DNA of 64,000 nucleotides, taken from an uncultured Erythrobacter sp. Lineage in GTDB: Bacteria > Pseudomonadota > Alphaproteobacteria > Sphingomonadales > Sphingomonadaceae. Of this stretch, positions 46,617-55,379 are shown piece by piece. The notes beneath the pieces were generated by a model, which was not told the origin of the DNA, made no database searches, and saw only the letters and a program-made list of their open reading frames with translations. Numbering within the stretch: the stretch's first letter is position 1; the number at the start of each line of letters is the position of its first letter. Both the position numbers and the translations under genes were made by a program. The stretch lies in assembly GCA_947488755.1 (NCBI GenBank), contig CANLAD010000001.1:2799501-2863500 (forward strand). Direction: 5' to 3'.

Positions 46617-47374
46617 GCATGCGCCGAACCTTGCGCCCGTTAACGGGGCTGGCCTTGCTGGCTGTGGTGAGTGCCTGTGCCTCGGGCCAACCGCGCGGTC
46701 CGTCTGACAGGGTCATCAGCCGCGCGCTCCAGACTGCACCGGGCGCCGCGCAGCCAAGCACGATCGTCGCCACAGAATTGGCGTTGGCGCGCGAGGCGAG
46801 GGAGAAGGGACAGCTGGCCGCCAGCCGGGATTTCGCCGCAGCAAACGCCGTGCTGCATGGTCGCGACGGTCCGGTCCCCTTCGCCGCGCTCGCGGATCTT
46901 CCCGATGGACCGGCCAGCGCAAGCGAATGGGGTCCGCGCCAGGTGGTCAAGAGCTGCGACGGTTCGCTCGCGCTAAGCCGCGGACGGTTCCGCGATGCGG
47001 ACGGGTTCGTCGGCAATTATGTTACCGTTTGGGAGCGGCAGGGTAATGGTGAATATCGCTGGACCTACGATGTCGCCGGGCGCGACGATCCGCAGCCGCC
47101 CCCACGCGCCGCGCCGGAAGATGGCGATATCGTCGTTACCGCCATGAACGCGGTCGAGGGATTGGTGGCGACTTGCGCGCGTGAAATGATGGTCGAGCCC
47201 GCGCCGCCCCTTTCCATCGGGTCGCAAAACGCTCAGGTCTCGCGCGATGGCACTCTGCGCTGGGCTTGGGAGCATCGCGCTGACGGCATCAAGCGGGTGG
47301 TTGCCGACTATTTCTTCGAAGGGGAATGGGTGCGCGCGATCGAGGAAGAGCTTGCATCACCGGACGAAGGGTGA
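46613..47374 (+). CDS. Hypothetical lipoprotein
   Basis: GTG 46613 overlaps the folD stop codon. The 253-residue product has a lipobox-like signal (LLAVVSAC, Cys about 22), then [53 protein letters not shown], and a final [18 protein letters not shown]. It resembles uncharacterised exported proteins of the same order. It probably belongs to the yggT-folD operon. Confidence 0.68.
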   Translation: MSMRRTLRPLTGLALLAVVSACASGQPRGPSDRVISRALQTAPGAAQPSTIVATELALAREAREKGQLAASRDFAAANAVLHGRDGPVPFAALADLPDGPASASEWGPRQVVKSCDGSLALSRGRFRDADGFVGNYVTVWERQGNGEYRWTYDVAGRDDPQPPPRAAPEDGDIVVTAMNAVEGLVATCAREMMVEPAPPLSIGSQNAQVSRDGTLRWAWEHRADGIKRVVADYFFEGEWVRAIEEELASPDEG

Positions 47375-47428
47375 TGAGGGGCGCGGCTTCGCTATCCCAT
47401 CCCGCTTTCGGAACTGCCAGAGCAGCCC

Positions 47429-48088
47429 ATGCTTCCTGAACTTTTCATCTCCGCATTCATCACGCTGTTCGTCGTGATCGACCCGCCCGGTTGCGCGCCA
47501 ATCTATGCCGGGCTGACGAAACAGGCGAGCCCGGCACTGGCCCGCAGCATGGCTCTACGTGCCGTGGCGATTGCGGCCGTTATCCTGCTGTTGTTCGCAT
47601 TTTTCGGCGAGGCGCTGCTGGGCGCGCTGCATATCGAACTCGACAGCTTTCGGATTGCCGGTGGATTGATGCTGTTCTTCATCGCGTTCGAAATGGTGTT
47701 CGAAAAGCGCACTCAGCGCCGCACCGAACGCGCCGACAAGATCAGCGCCGACCCTGAGATAGAGGACGTGTCGGTCTTTCCCATGGCGATGCCGATGCTG
47801 GCTGGACCGGGCGCAATTGCCGCCATCATGCTGCTGATGAACGAAGCCGAGACGCCCACCGAAACACTCGAAGTGTTCGCCGCGCTTGTCTCGGTATTGC
47901 TCATCACCGCCGCCGCCCTGATGTCCGCCGGGCCGCTCATCCGGTTGCTGGGCGACAAGGTGGAAGCGGTGATCACTCGGCTCCTGGGCGTTCTGCTGGC
48001 GGCGCTTGCAGCGCAATACGTAATCGATGGTCTGCGCGGTGCCTTCGCCGTCGCCGTGCCGTCCAGTTCGGTTATTGCAGCGTTGTAA
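47429..48088 (+). CDS. MarC family inner-membrane protein
   Basis: This 219-residue protein has six hydrophobic segments. Family motifs are FVVIDPPGCAPIYAGLT, the RIAGGLMLFFIAFEMVF segment, VFPMAMPMLAGPGAIAAIM and LLGVLLAALAAQYVIDGL. MarC/UPF0056 proteins have no established transport substrate. The 3' end overlaps the convergent LON-domain gene by 17 bp. Confidence 0.9.
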   Translation: MLPELFISAFITLFVVIDPPGCAPIYAGLTKQASPALARSMALRAVAIAAVILLLFAFFGEALLGALHIELDSFRIAGGLMLFFIAFEMVFEKRTQRRTERADKISADPEIEDVSVFPMAMPMLAGPGAIAAIMLLMNEAETPTETLEVFAALVSVLLITAAALMSAGPLIRLLGDKVEAVITRLLGVLLAALAAQYVIDGLRGAFAVAVPSSSVIAAL

Positions 48089-48683
48089 TTTCCTCGCCCC
48101 CGTCGCGACGAGAATGGAACTGCATCAGCTGGACAAGCAATTCGCAGCGCGCCGAGAGGTTTGGTGCCTCCAGCAGCGCCTGTTTCGAGGCCGGATCGAA
48201 CGGGGCGATCTGCGAAACACCGTTGATCAAGGACTGGTCGTCCAGCCGCTCGACCGAATCCCAGTCGACGCTGTAGCCCTGGGCGTCGGCAAACTCGCGC
48301 GCCTCGCGCTCGAACCCGCCGCGCTGGGCATGGCTCAGCGTTTCGTCATCATCGTCCTCGATCAGCTCACCTTCGACCTGCCGGAACGCGGTTGCCACGT
48401 CGAGCTCGCGCAAGAGGCGAAAGCGCGATTCGCCTTCGAGAATGAGATTGTAGCGGCCATCGTCCATCGCCTCGATCTCGCCGATGCGACCGACGCAGCC
48501 GACCTGATAGAGCGGCGAGCCGTCGACCGGGCGCTGGGGCTGGATCATCGCGATCTGGCGGCTGCGGATCAGCGTATCGCCGATCAAAGCGCGATAACGC
48601 GGCTCGAAGATGTGCAGCGGCAATTGCAGTCCGGGAAACAGGATCGCGCCGGGCAGCGGAAAGATGGAAAGACGAATGCTCAT
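48072..48683 (-). CDS. LON substrate-binding domain protein
   Basis: This 203-residue protein matches the N-terminal domain of Lon protease without the ATPase or peptidase: LSIFPLPGAILFPGLQLPLH, IFEPRYRALIGDTL, VGCVGRIGEIEAMDDGRYNL and ILEGESRFRL. Stand-alone LON domains are common in alphaproteobacteria. Its ATG directly follows the TAA of the thioredoxin gene (TAAATG), so the two are translationally coupled. Confidence 0.92.
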   Translation of the reverse strand: MSIRLSIFPLPGAILFPGLQLPLHIFEPRYRALIGDTLIRSRQIAMIQPQRPVDGSPLYQVGCVGRIGEIEAMDDGRYNLILEGESRFRLLRELDVATAFRQVEGELIEDDDDETLSHAQRGGFEREAREFADAQGYSVDWDSVERLDDQSLINGVSQIAPFDPASKQALLEAPNLSARCELLVQLMQFHSRRDGGEEITTLQ

Positions 48684-49625
48684 TTATCCGAACAGCAACC
48701 GTGAAAGACGCCGACGGGTGGCGACCACCCATTCATCCTCGAGACCGACTGCCTCGAAGATTTGCAGAAGCTTGGCTTTTGCGGCGCCCTCATTCCACTC
48801 TCGATCCTTCTCGATCATGGTGAGCAGCGTGTCGGCCGCTTCGTCGCGTTGCCCGGCGGCGAAGGCGGCTTCGGCATAGGCAAGCTGTGCGTCCATATCG
48901 TCAGGCCCGGCCTGCGCCGCATCTCGCAACTGCGCCAGTTCGCCTTCATCGACCTGCGTACCGGCCAGTTCGATCGCGCTTTTTGCGGCCGCGATCGATG
49001 GATCGTTCGCCAGTTGCGGATCGGCTTCGACAGCCTGCATGACCTGCTTGGCTTCATCGACATTATCGAGCGCGACCAGCGCGCGCACAAGACCTGCATG
49101 AGCGGGCGCATTGTCAGGAGCGAATTCGGTGACCTGCGCGAAAATGCCCGCAGCTCGCTGCGCATCCCCTTCACCAAGGGCGGCTTCGCCCATGGCGACG
49201 AATTGCGTGATTTCCTCTGGCTTGGGCTTTTGCGCACCGCCCTCAGCGCCAGTCTCGCCGGCTTCGATCGGGAGCTGCGTGAGCAACTGATCGATTGCCT
49301 GCTTGAGCTGCGTCTCGCTGCGCGCGCTCGTCAGATCGGCAACGGGCTGACCCTGGAACATCGCGTACACGGTCGGGATCGAGCGAACCTGGAACTGGCT
49401 GGCGATGAATTGCTCCTCATCGACATTCACCTTTGCCAGCACCACGCCCTTGTCGGCATAGTCCGCCGCGATCTTCTCCAGCGTCGGCGTCAGCGCCTTG
49501 CATGGCCCGCACCATTCGGCCCAGAAATCGAGGATGACGAGCTTGGTCTGCGAGGGATCGACGACGTCCTTGCGAAACCGATCGACGGCTTTTTGTTCTT
49601 CAATGTTGAGACCCATGCTGGCCAC
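48684..49625 (-). CDS. Thioredoxin-TPR protein (CnoX/YbbN type)
   Basis: This 313-residue protein has an N-terminal thioredoxin fold with active site FWAEWCGPCKAL and the cis-Pro SIPTVYA, followed by TPR-like helical repeats (MGEAALGEGDAQRAAGIFAQ, APAHAGLVRALVALDNVDEA). CnoX is a chaperedoxin that protects clients from oxidation and hands them to GroEL; here the CGPC pair is retained, unlike the E. coli protein. Start GTG 49625 has AGGAG 6 nt upstream; ATG 49616 is the alternative. Confidence 0.92.
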   Translation of the reverse strand: MASMGLNIEEQKAVDRFRKDVVDPSQTKLVILDFWAEWCGPCKALTPTLEKIAADYADKGVVLAKVNVDEEQFIASQFQVRSIPTVYAMFQGQPVADLTSARSETQLKQAIDQLLTQLPIEAGETGAEGGAQKPKPEEITQFVAMGEAALGEGDAQRAAGIFAQVTEFAPDNAPAHAGLVRALVALDNVDEAKQVMQAVEADPQLANDPSIAAAKSAIELAGTQVDEGELAQLRDAAQAGPDDMDAQLAYAEAAFAAGQRDEAADTLLTMIEKDREWNEGAAKAKLLQIFEAVGLEDEWVVATRRRLSRLLFG

Positions 49626-49876
49626 GGCGTGCTCCTGTCGACTTTGGTTGCGAATGGTTCGTTCGCGAGAATTCGTGTATCGTCCATGTGGTGCGCCAAG
49701 CGCCCTTGTGAAGGGAGCGTGCGACGGACCCGGCACGTTTCATCGTATGAACGGGCGGGCGGCGCAAACGGACCCCAACTTTGCGCTTGCAGCCCTTTGC
49801 GAGCGCTGCTAATCGCGCCGCCTCCCCGGCAGAGACCGCAGCTTTGATGCTCGGCCAATCTGCGAGGCGTCAGTGA

Positions 49877-49951
49877 GCGGGCGTAGCTCAGGGGTAGAGC
49901 ACAACCTTGCCAAGGTTGGGGTCGGGCGTTCGAATCGCCTCGCCCGCTCCA
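49877..49951 (+). tRNA. tRNA-Gly (anticodon GCC)
   Basis: A 75-nt cloverleaf. The acceptor stem GCGGGCG pairs with CGCCCGC, the D arm is GCTCAGGGGTAGAGC, the anticodon loop CTTGCCAAG carries GCC, the T loop is GTTCGAATC, and CCA is encoded after the discriminator T. It borders the remnant-rich region at 50-52 kb, so it may be an integration site. Confidence 0.97.
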
Positions 49952-50213
49952 AGTTTCGTGAAGAATTAAAGATTTATCGAAGGCTCCGTCTTGGATGCGC
50001 GCCATTTCGGCTCCTCAGAGGTCGGAATAAGCGCATTGTAAGCAATCGGGCGCATGGGCCGGACGTGCAAATCGATCTTCAGAAAAATTGTGAGACGTCC
50101 GAAGCATTTCATCCTTTCGGGGTTTCTGATGGATGGCGGTGGATGAGCGATTGAACCGGCCCCGATCTAACGGTGGTCGAGCGTGAAGGCAGGATACGTT
50201 CTACGGCGCGTCC

Positions 50214-50800
50214 TTAGTTAGTCTGAAGTGGTGGTATATGCTCCTCACATCGCCGGTGATAGTGCTGCAACGTCTCACACCGCTCGCTCCTGGTGCCTTG
50301 CAGACTGGCCTCGATCTGTTCGAGCATTTCTCGGTCTTGGGGAAGCACGTGGGGTTTATGGTTCCGGATACGGGAAAGCCTATCGCTCATGCGATCGACC
50401 GTATCGACAATAAGCCGATTGCGAGAGTCGGTCGCGAGGCCTGAAAATGCTGTCGTCAGACGATCGGCATATTCATCCCGACTATCCTCGGGTTGGAGCT
50501 TGTTCGCCAAGCGCCATCCAAGATCTACGGCCGTGTTCATCAAGACCGCATTGACCTCAAGTATATCGCGCAATGTCTATTCGGTGATGACCGGCACCCG
50601 GAACCACTCGCCGGGGGTAAGATCCACGAACCGTTCCCCAACCAACTGGTTCAAGCTGTCTCGCACCGGGGCCATACTGACACCAAAGCAGTCAGCAGGT
50701 CGTAGCGTCTCGGGCTTGCTGCCGTTGGGCCAGGTGCCGCTCATCGGCGTATGCTTGAGGCTCGATAGGTGGGCTTGAGGACGTGAGCAGGGTTTATCGC
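50214..50800 (-). pseudogene. GntR (FCD) family regulator, interrupted by stop codon
   Basis: The N-terminal winged helix is LRPADCFGVSMAPVRDSLNQ with LVGERFVDLTPGEWFRVPVITE, then TAG at 50579-50577 where CAG (Gln) is expected, followed in the same frame by TLRDILEVNAVLMNTAVDLG and a helical FCD-like C-terminal domain to 50214. No frameshift is needed, only this one stop codon. The 5' end overlaps the next fragment by a few bases, so the N-terminus is also uncertain. Confidence 0.7.
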
Positions 50801-51139
50801 CTGCCGCGCTGCGCTTGGGCGAACTCGTGAACCGCTGCTTTCTGGTCAGGCCGAAGCGCATCGGTGGCCTGCGGGTATTCAGGCACTTCATTGCACAGAA
50901 GGATCGAGGAACACTGATCTTTGTAGTTGCCGAGATCGGGCCGATACTGGCAATCGCCTGCTAGTTCAGCAAGCTCTGAGGGAAATTCCCGCGCCACTTC
51001 TCGCGGATAGGCAACCCAGAGGTTCTCGTATGGCTTGAGCCAGCCGAGGCTGTAGCCGATAACAGCAGTACGGCGGGCATCCTCGGTCAGGTTTGGTTCT
51101 GCGTCGTCGTAGAACATCTCGATGTAGTCGAATACAGAC
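50794..51139 (-). pseudogene. Chimeric ORF: IS3 OrfB tail joined to unknown sequence
   Basis: The frame begins SVFDYIEMFY, the usual near-C-terminal segment of IS3 OrfB transposases, then continues as DDAEPNLTEDARRTAVIGYS and LGWLKPYENLWVAYPREVAR with REFPSELAELAGDCQYRPDL to 50794. The rest has acidic and aromatic residues and good codon use, but I recognise no family. It may be the remnant of a host or mobile-element gene fused by deletion or insertion. Confidence 0.45.
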
Positions 51140-51239
51140 GTAACGCGAGTAATTGTCGAGCACGCTCGAGAGATAGACCCAACTCCACCCGATGATCTTG
51201 AAGTAGGTGAAGTCCGGCTGCCACATCTCGTTCGGCCGC

Positions 51240-51643
51240 TAGATCTGGGTATGGAAGGCCTCTGTCGTCTTGATCACCTGATAGGCCGGGCTGATTACCG
51301 GATCGTGGGCCTTCAGTAGCCGGCAGACGGTCGCTTCCGACACGAAGTAGCGCCTCTCGTCGGTGAAGCGCACTGCCAGCTCGCGCGGGGACAGCTCGCT
51401 GTGCTCCAGCGCCATCTCGACGATGTGTTGCTGGATATCCTCGGTCGATGCGGTTCCATACGCGGCTTGGCGCAGATGGGCGGTCTTCCAGTGCCTCCGG
51501 CCCGCCTTCGAGTTATAACGTTCATGCCAGCGGTAAAAGGTCCGCCGTGCCACGCCCAGCTGGTCGAACGTGTGTCTGGCGGGCAGGCGCGATTGCTCGA
51601 CGATCGTGATCGTCTCCAGCTGCTCGGATGCGGGATACCTCAT
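51240..51643 (-). pseudogene. IS3-family OrfB, N-terminal part with stop codon
   Basis: MRYPASEQLETITIVEQSRL is followed by PARHTFDQLGVARRTFYRWH, SELSPRELAVRFTDERRYFV and SEATVCRLLKAHDPVISPAY, the N-terminal HTH region of IS3 transposases. A TAG stops the frame after HTQI, whereas the transposase continues as MWQPDFTYFKIIGW. The catalytic domain is therefore not expressed. Confidence 0.75.
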
Positions 51644-51665
51644 GCATCGTCTTCCCCAAGCCCGG

Positions 51666-52013
51666 TCATGCTTTTTTGAGCAGACGGTTCTTTAGGGTTA
51701 TGCCGGCCCCACGCTCCTTCAGATCGCGCGTCTCGCGGCGCAGGTCCTTCATCTCGTCAGTGGTCGCGGCCCGCGCGGTATCGCCAGCCAGGTGGCGCTT
51801 GCCGGTCTCCATGAACTCTTTGGGCCAGGTGCAATACAGGCTCTGGGCGATCTCTTCGCGGCGGCACAACTCGGCAATGCTGTCGTTGCAGCGCAAACCA
51901 TCGAGAACGATACAGATCTTGTCTTCAGCCGGAACGTGTCGACGGGTCTTGCGGCGGACGTCCTTGACCACCCGCCCGGCAGGCGATTTTGCAGTGGAGG
52001 ATCTGGGCTTCAT
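51666..52013 (-). pseudogene. IS3-family OrfA
   Basis: This 115-residue frame has KDVRRKTRRHVPAEDKICIV, LDGLRCNDSIAELCRREEIA, QSLYCTWPKEFMETGKRHLA and RETRDLKERGAGITLKNRLL with a terminal KKA. It is nearly intact but belongs to an element whose orfB is dead. The slippery A-run at its end would allow OrfAB fusion in an intact copy. Confidence 0.7.
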
Positions 52014-52219
52014 CTTCGCTCCTTCGTCACTTCGACGAAACCCAAACCCTCCTTAAATCACAACCTCAAATCTGTGCCATGCGCGCTGAAGGGGAACAGT
52101 CGCCGCATGTGTCCGATGAGTTGGGAAAAAACCACGCGTTTCGCCGCGATCGCGCAAGGGTCATGGCCGGCATGTCCGATGCCATGCCGGAGACGCGCGC
52201 ACCGGTTTCAACCTCTAAT

Positions 52220-52648
52220 CTACTCGGGCACCAATTGGCGAAGAAAGCCCGATTGCGATCCTGTAATCTGCGCGAGATCGAACCGATCGAGATGGGCGAG
52301 AAACGCTTCAAGAGCGCCTGACAATGCGGGCTTCAGGCCGCACGCGCCGTCGATCGCACAAATCTCCTTGCCACCCATGCAGGCGACGAAGCCTGTGAGA
52401 TTTTCCAGTTGGCGCACCACCTCACCGACATTGATTTGTGCTGGAGGCCGCGCAAGCCGCAAACCGCCGCCTCTCCCTCGCTGCGTTTCGACGAAGCCGG
52501 CGGCAGCCAATTCCTGCGCGACCTTGGCCAGATGGTTGCGCGAGATTCCGTATTGATCGGCGATCCAGTCGATCGAAACGACCTCATCCTTCGCCGCCAG
52601 CGCCATGAGCATTCGCAAGGCATAATCGGTTCGAAGGTTCAGCTGCAT
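52220..52648 (-). CDS. Rrf2 family regulator, NsrR-like
   Basis: This 142-residue winged-helix protein begins MQLNLRTDYALRMLMALAAK and has GISRNHLAKVAQELAAAGFV and the wing RGRGGGLRLARPPAQINVGE. Three cysteines (ACMGGKEICAIDGACGL) match the iron-sulfur ligands of NsrR, the nitric oxide sensor. The divergent gene is a truncated haemoglobin, a usual NsrR target. Operator-like repeats lie between them. Start ATG 52648. Confidence 0.85.
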   Translation of the reverse strand: MQLNLRTDYALRMLMALAAKDEVVSIDWIADQYGISRNHLAKVAQELAAAGFVETQRGRGGGLRLARPPAQINVGEVVRQLENLTGFVACMGGKEICAIDGACGLKPALSGALEAFLAHLDRFDLAQITGSQSGFLRQLVPE

Positions 52649-52650
52649 AA

Positions 52651-52711
52651 AACAGGTATATCAGGTATTGCTTTTTTCTCCAAGGCGCCATAACAGGTAA
52701 ATCAAATACCT
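52651..52711. promoter_or_regulatory. Two NsrR-like operator repeats
   Basis: AACAGGTAAATCAAATACCT (52692-52711) contains the inverted repeat AGGTA-N7-TACCT. A second, less symmetric copy AACAGGTATATCAGGTATT is at 52651-52669. One is immediately upstream of the Rrf2 start and the other is 18 bp before the haemoglobin start, so both divergent genes can be repressed. Confidence 0.55.
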
Positions 52712-52729
52712 TTTTGGAGAAAGCCTCAT

Positions 52730-53209
52730 ATGCCCACCGCAGCCGAGAGATCGCGAGAGCAAGTTCACGCTGCAAGGGCAGCAAAGCGCGCGCATGCCGA
52801 AGCGCTGGGCGTCGATGAACGGTTCGTGTCGCTGCTGGTGGAGCGCTTTTACGGCAATGTTCGCAAGGATGAGATGCTCGCACCAATCTTTGCAGAGCGT
52901 ATTTCGGACTGGCCCCATCATCTGGAGCGGATGAATACCTTCTGGCGCTCCATTCTGTTCAACAGTGGCGAATTCTCCGGAAATCCGATGGTCAAGCACA
53001 TGGCCATTCCTGGCCTCGAAGAACCGCACTTCGTTCGTTGGCTCGAGCTTTTCTACACCACCTTACACGACCTCGGGCCGCAGCCCGACGGCACCAAACT
53101 GGTCGCCGAACGGGCGCGCGCCATCGCCGACAGCCTCCTCACCGGGATCACAATCCGGCGAGACGGCATCTCCGGATCGAAAGCAGGAAGGACTCTGCCC
53201 CATCTTTGA
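52730..53209 (+). CDS. Group III truncated haemoglobin
   Basis: This 159-residue haem protein of the two-over-two globin fold shows VSLLVERFYGNVRKDEMLAP, IFAERISDWPHHLERMNTFW, RSILFNSGEFSGNPMVKHM and EPHFVRWLELFYTTLHDLG, the pattern of group III (trHbP) globins with proximal His in EPHFVRW. Group III globins often act in nitric oxide or oxygen chemistry. The start is ATG 52730 in the probable NsrR regulon. Confidence 0.88.
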   Translation: MPTAAERSREQVHAARAAKRAHAEALGVDERFVSLLVERFYGNVRKDEMLAPIFAERISDWPHHLERMNTFWRSILFNSGEFSGNPMVKHMAIPGLEEPHFVRWLELFYTTLHDLGPQPDGTKLVAERARAIADSLLTGITIRRDGISGSKAGRTLPHL

Positions 53210-53363
53210 GCAACGAGAGACGATTACGATCGATGAAGAGACCGATTTCGCATCTGAACTTCACGGTCTCGACAGCCTCCTTCAGCCTCTTTCGATTGCT
53301 CCGGTCGCACCAGACACTCCGGAGAACGCCGGCTTCCAATTGCCGCGTAATCTGTGGGTTTCC

Positions 53364-53678
53364 ATGCTCACCTGCTACGCGGTGTTCTTTGCAGCGATTG
53401 CCTTTGCGATCGGTGGTAGCGGCGCAGCGCGTTTCGCGATTGTCGTGTCGGTGTTGTACACCGTCACGTATTTCGGAGTGGCGAGGATTGGTGCTCGCCA
53501 GGCCGGTCCGGAAAGCAAATCTCCGCTCGAACAGGGCAAGATGCTCGATACCTGGACCGGGCCGATGGACAAAACGACCGTCTATGGTCAGATCCTCATC
53601 GTGCCCTTAGCGGTCGCGATATTCGGTGTCGCGATTTTGGCCATCATGTTCGCGATCGGAAGCGGAGGTCAGGGATGA
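53364..53678 (+). CDS. Small three-span membrane protein, start uncertain
   Basis: The sequence MLTCYAVFFAAIAFAIGGSG, FAIVVSVLYTVTYFGVARIG and ILIVPLAVAIFGVAILAIMF gives three membrane segments with a polar loop (TWTGPMDKTT). The same frame is open upstream to 53205 and looks coding (DEETDFASELHGLDSLLQPL), but has no ATG or GTG there; TTG 53340 is the only conventional earlier start. Position between the globin and DUF1971 genes (ATGA overlap at 53675) suggests a role in the same response. No family is recognised. Confidence 0.6.
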   Translation: MLTCYAVFFAAIAFAIGGSGAARFAIVVSVLYTVTYFGVARIGARQAGPESKSPLEQGKMLDTWTGPMDKTTVYGQILIVPLAVAIFGVAILAIMFAIGSGGQG

Positions 53679-53953
53679 CCGGAAACCTCCCTGAAACCGT
53701 CGAAAAATATTCGCAGTCGCCTGTTTTCGATGAAACAACAATACCCGCGAAACTGCTGTCGAACCACGATCTGAAAGCCGGAATATGGGGCAAGATCTGC
53801 GTGAAGAAAGGCACGCTGGAATATGTCGTTCCCGGCCAGAAAGATCAGGTTTTTATCATCGAGGGAGGCGAAAGCATGGTAGTTGAACCCGAGCAGGTAC
53901 ATTTCATCAGGCCGATTGGCGAAGTTCGGTTTCAGATCGAATTCTTTCGCTGA
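53675..53953 (+). CDS. DUF1971 (TehB-like cupin) protein
   Basis: This 92-residue protein is a single cupin-like domain: ETTIPAKLLSNHDLKAGIWG, KICVKKGTLEYVVPGQ and SMVVEPEQVHFIRPIGEVRF. DUF1971 also occurs fused to tellurite-resistance TehB. It overlaps the previous gene by 4 bp and ends the globin operon. Genes with this domain often accompany truncated or flavohaemoglobins (inference). Confidence 0.82.
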   Translation: MTGNLPETVEKYSQSPVFDETTIPAKLLSNHDLKAGIWGKICVKKGTLEYVVPGQKDQVFIIEGGESMVVEPEQVHFIRPIGEVRFQIEFFR

Positions 53954-54053
53954 ATGACTTTTATTCAACTGATTTCTCTACAGATTGCGCAACGGGAGCT
54001 ACGTCTCGCGGCACGCGTCGTTCTAGCACCGGAGCATCTTAAAGATCATGGTC

Positions 54054-54785
54054 TTAGCAATCCGATGTTTCCGATCGCGACGAAAGCCAGCGAAGCAGAA
54101 GCCAGAACAAGAGCGCCCATGACGCCCCGACCGCCCATCCGGCAAGAACATCGGACGGCCAGTGCACGCCGAGATACACTCGGCTGAGACCGACGCTCAA
54201 GGTCAAAAGAACCGCAATACCGATAAAGTAGCTTTTCAGCGCCCGCCGGGTCTGAATTTCGGCCAGCAAGGCAGCCAGCGTCAGATATGTGATCGCTGCA
54301 AGCATCGAATGACCGCTGGGAAAGCTGGCTGAGTAAACCACCGAGTCATGCGGCACCAAATCAGGTCTCGCCCGGTCGAAAGCATGTTTGAGGATGGTGC
54401 TGAAACCAAGGCCGCCCCCGATGGCTCCGAACATGAGCCACATCAACCAAGTTTTTCTGATGAGCCAAAGATATCCGGCGACCGCCAAGGTGAGCAGCGT
54501 GAGGACGGCAACGCCGCCTAACGCCGTGAGATCGCGTCCAAGCTCTTCGACCCAGCCCGGTCCTATAGGATCGCTGATGTCTCTCGCATTGCGAAATGCG
54601 AGGAGAATGGCCCTATCGATGGCTTGGCTTTCACCTTCCATCACTTCGTCGGCGAGTTCGACGAATACCCAGACGCCGCCGGTCACAAACACTATGGTTG
54701 CCAGAGTCCATAGTTCCAACCGATCGCGCCAGGCGACAAGATACGCTCCAAACTGCATATTATAAGCCAGCATCGCTGTGCTCAC
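54054..54785 (-). CDS. PAP2 superfamily membrane phosphatase
   Basis: This 243-residue protein has about six membrane segments and the three PAP2 motifs: KHAFDRARP, FPSGHSM and SRVYLGVHWPSDVLAG. Such enzymes remove phosphate from phosphatidic acid, undecaprenyl pyrophosphate or related lipids at the outer face of the membrane. The exact substrate is unknown. Confidence 0.92.
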   Translation of the reverse strand: MSTAMLAYNMQFGAYLVAWRDRLELWTLATIVFVTGGVWVFVELADEVMEGESQAIDRAILLAFRNARDISDPIGPGWVEELGRDLTALGGVAVLTLLTLAVAGYLWLIRKTWLMWLMFGAIGGGLGFSTILKHAFDRARPDLVPHDSVVYSASFPSGHSMLAAITYLTLAALLAEIQTRRALKSYFIGIAVLLTLSVGLSRVYLGVHWPSDVLAGWAVGASWALLFWLLLRWLSSRSETSDC

Positions 54786-54873
54786 GCGTCATGCAACGCC
54801 GGTGCGTCCCCGCCGCGCACACGATCAATATACAAAGGCGCACACACGTCCGGTTGAGCGCAGCGGTCAAACC

Positions 54874-55302
54874 TTATCGCGCTTCGATCGATGCATCGGG
54901 CATGCCCGCCAGATCCTGTGCAGTCAGATCCGTCTGAAGATCCGTATCGTTGAGGAACGATCCCTCTATCACCGACAGACCATCGATTGGCACGGTAACA
55001 AAGCGATCCGGATCGCTGTCTTCGATCTCGATGAGAAGCTCGCTGACTTCTCCGGCTGCATCGCGCCTGACCTGCTCGACATCGCCGAGTTCGGTCCCGT
55101 CCCCGGCGACCAGATCGGCATCGAGCAATTGTCGCTCGGTGAGGCCAAGCGCCGCTTCGGCATCTCCGGCAGCGTCGGCGCTTTGTTCCGCCTCACGCTC
55201 GATCCGATCTTCGGTTGCATCGGCCTGGCGTTCAGCTTCGGACTCGCACGCAGCAAGCGACGCCAGAGCGACAGGAAGGATGGCAAGTTTTGTGAAACGC
55301 AT
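54874..55302 (-). CDS. Lipoprotein with PRC-barrel-like region
   Basis: This 142-residue protein has a lipobox (LASLAAC, Cys about 19), a charged helical region (EAERQADATEDRIEREAEQS) and a C-terminal part, DGTELGDVEQVRRDAAGEVS, ELLIEIEDSDPDRFVTVPID, that resembles a PRC barrel. The function is unknown. Confidence 0.65.
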   Translation of the reverse strand: MRFTKLAILPVALASLAACESEAERQADATEDRIEREAEQSADAAGDAEAALGLTERQLLDADLVAGDGTELGDVEQVRRDAAGEVSELLIEIEDSDPDRFVTVPIDGLSVIEGSFLNDTDLQTDLTAQDLAGMPDASIEAR

Positions 55303-55379
55303 GTCTGATCTCCCCTGCTATACATTATCATATTTACCCATCGTCGCTCTACTCGTTCCGGATCGGTCTCCAGCGGTAA

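Larger units (their letters stand above)
51118..52013 (-). mobile_element. Degenerate IS3-family element
   Basis: On the minus strand orfA (52013-51666) encodes an IS3 helix-turn-helix/leucine-zipper protein and ends in CTCAAAAAAGCATGA, whose A6G is a typical -1 frameshift site. orfB (from 51643) starts MRYPASEQLETITIVEQSRL, continues to HTQI, then has a TAG stop at about 51241, followed by RPNEMWQPDFTYFKIIGW and WVYLSSVLDNYSRYV. About 120 residues of the DDE domain are missing before the SVFDYIEMFY tail. The terminal repeats are not recognisable. Confidence 0.75.

Noticed and set aside
49877-52060. Active integrative element at tRNA-Gly
   Set aside because: No integrase gene and no second copy of the tRNA 3' end were found; only degraded fragments remain.
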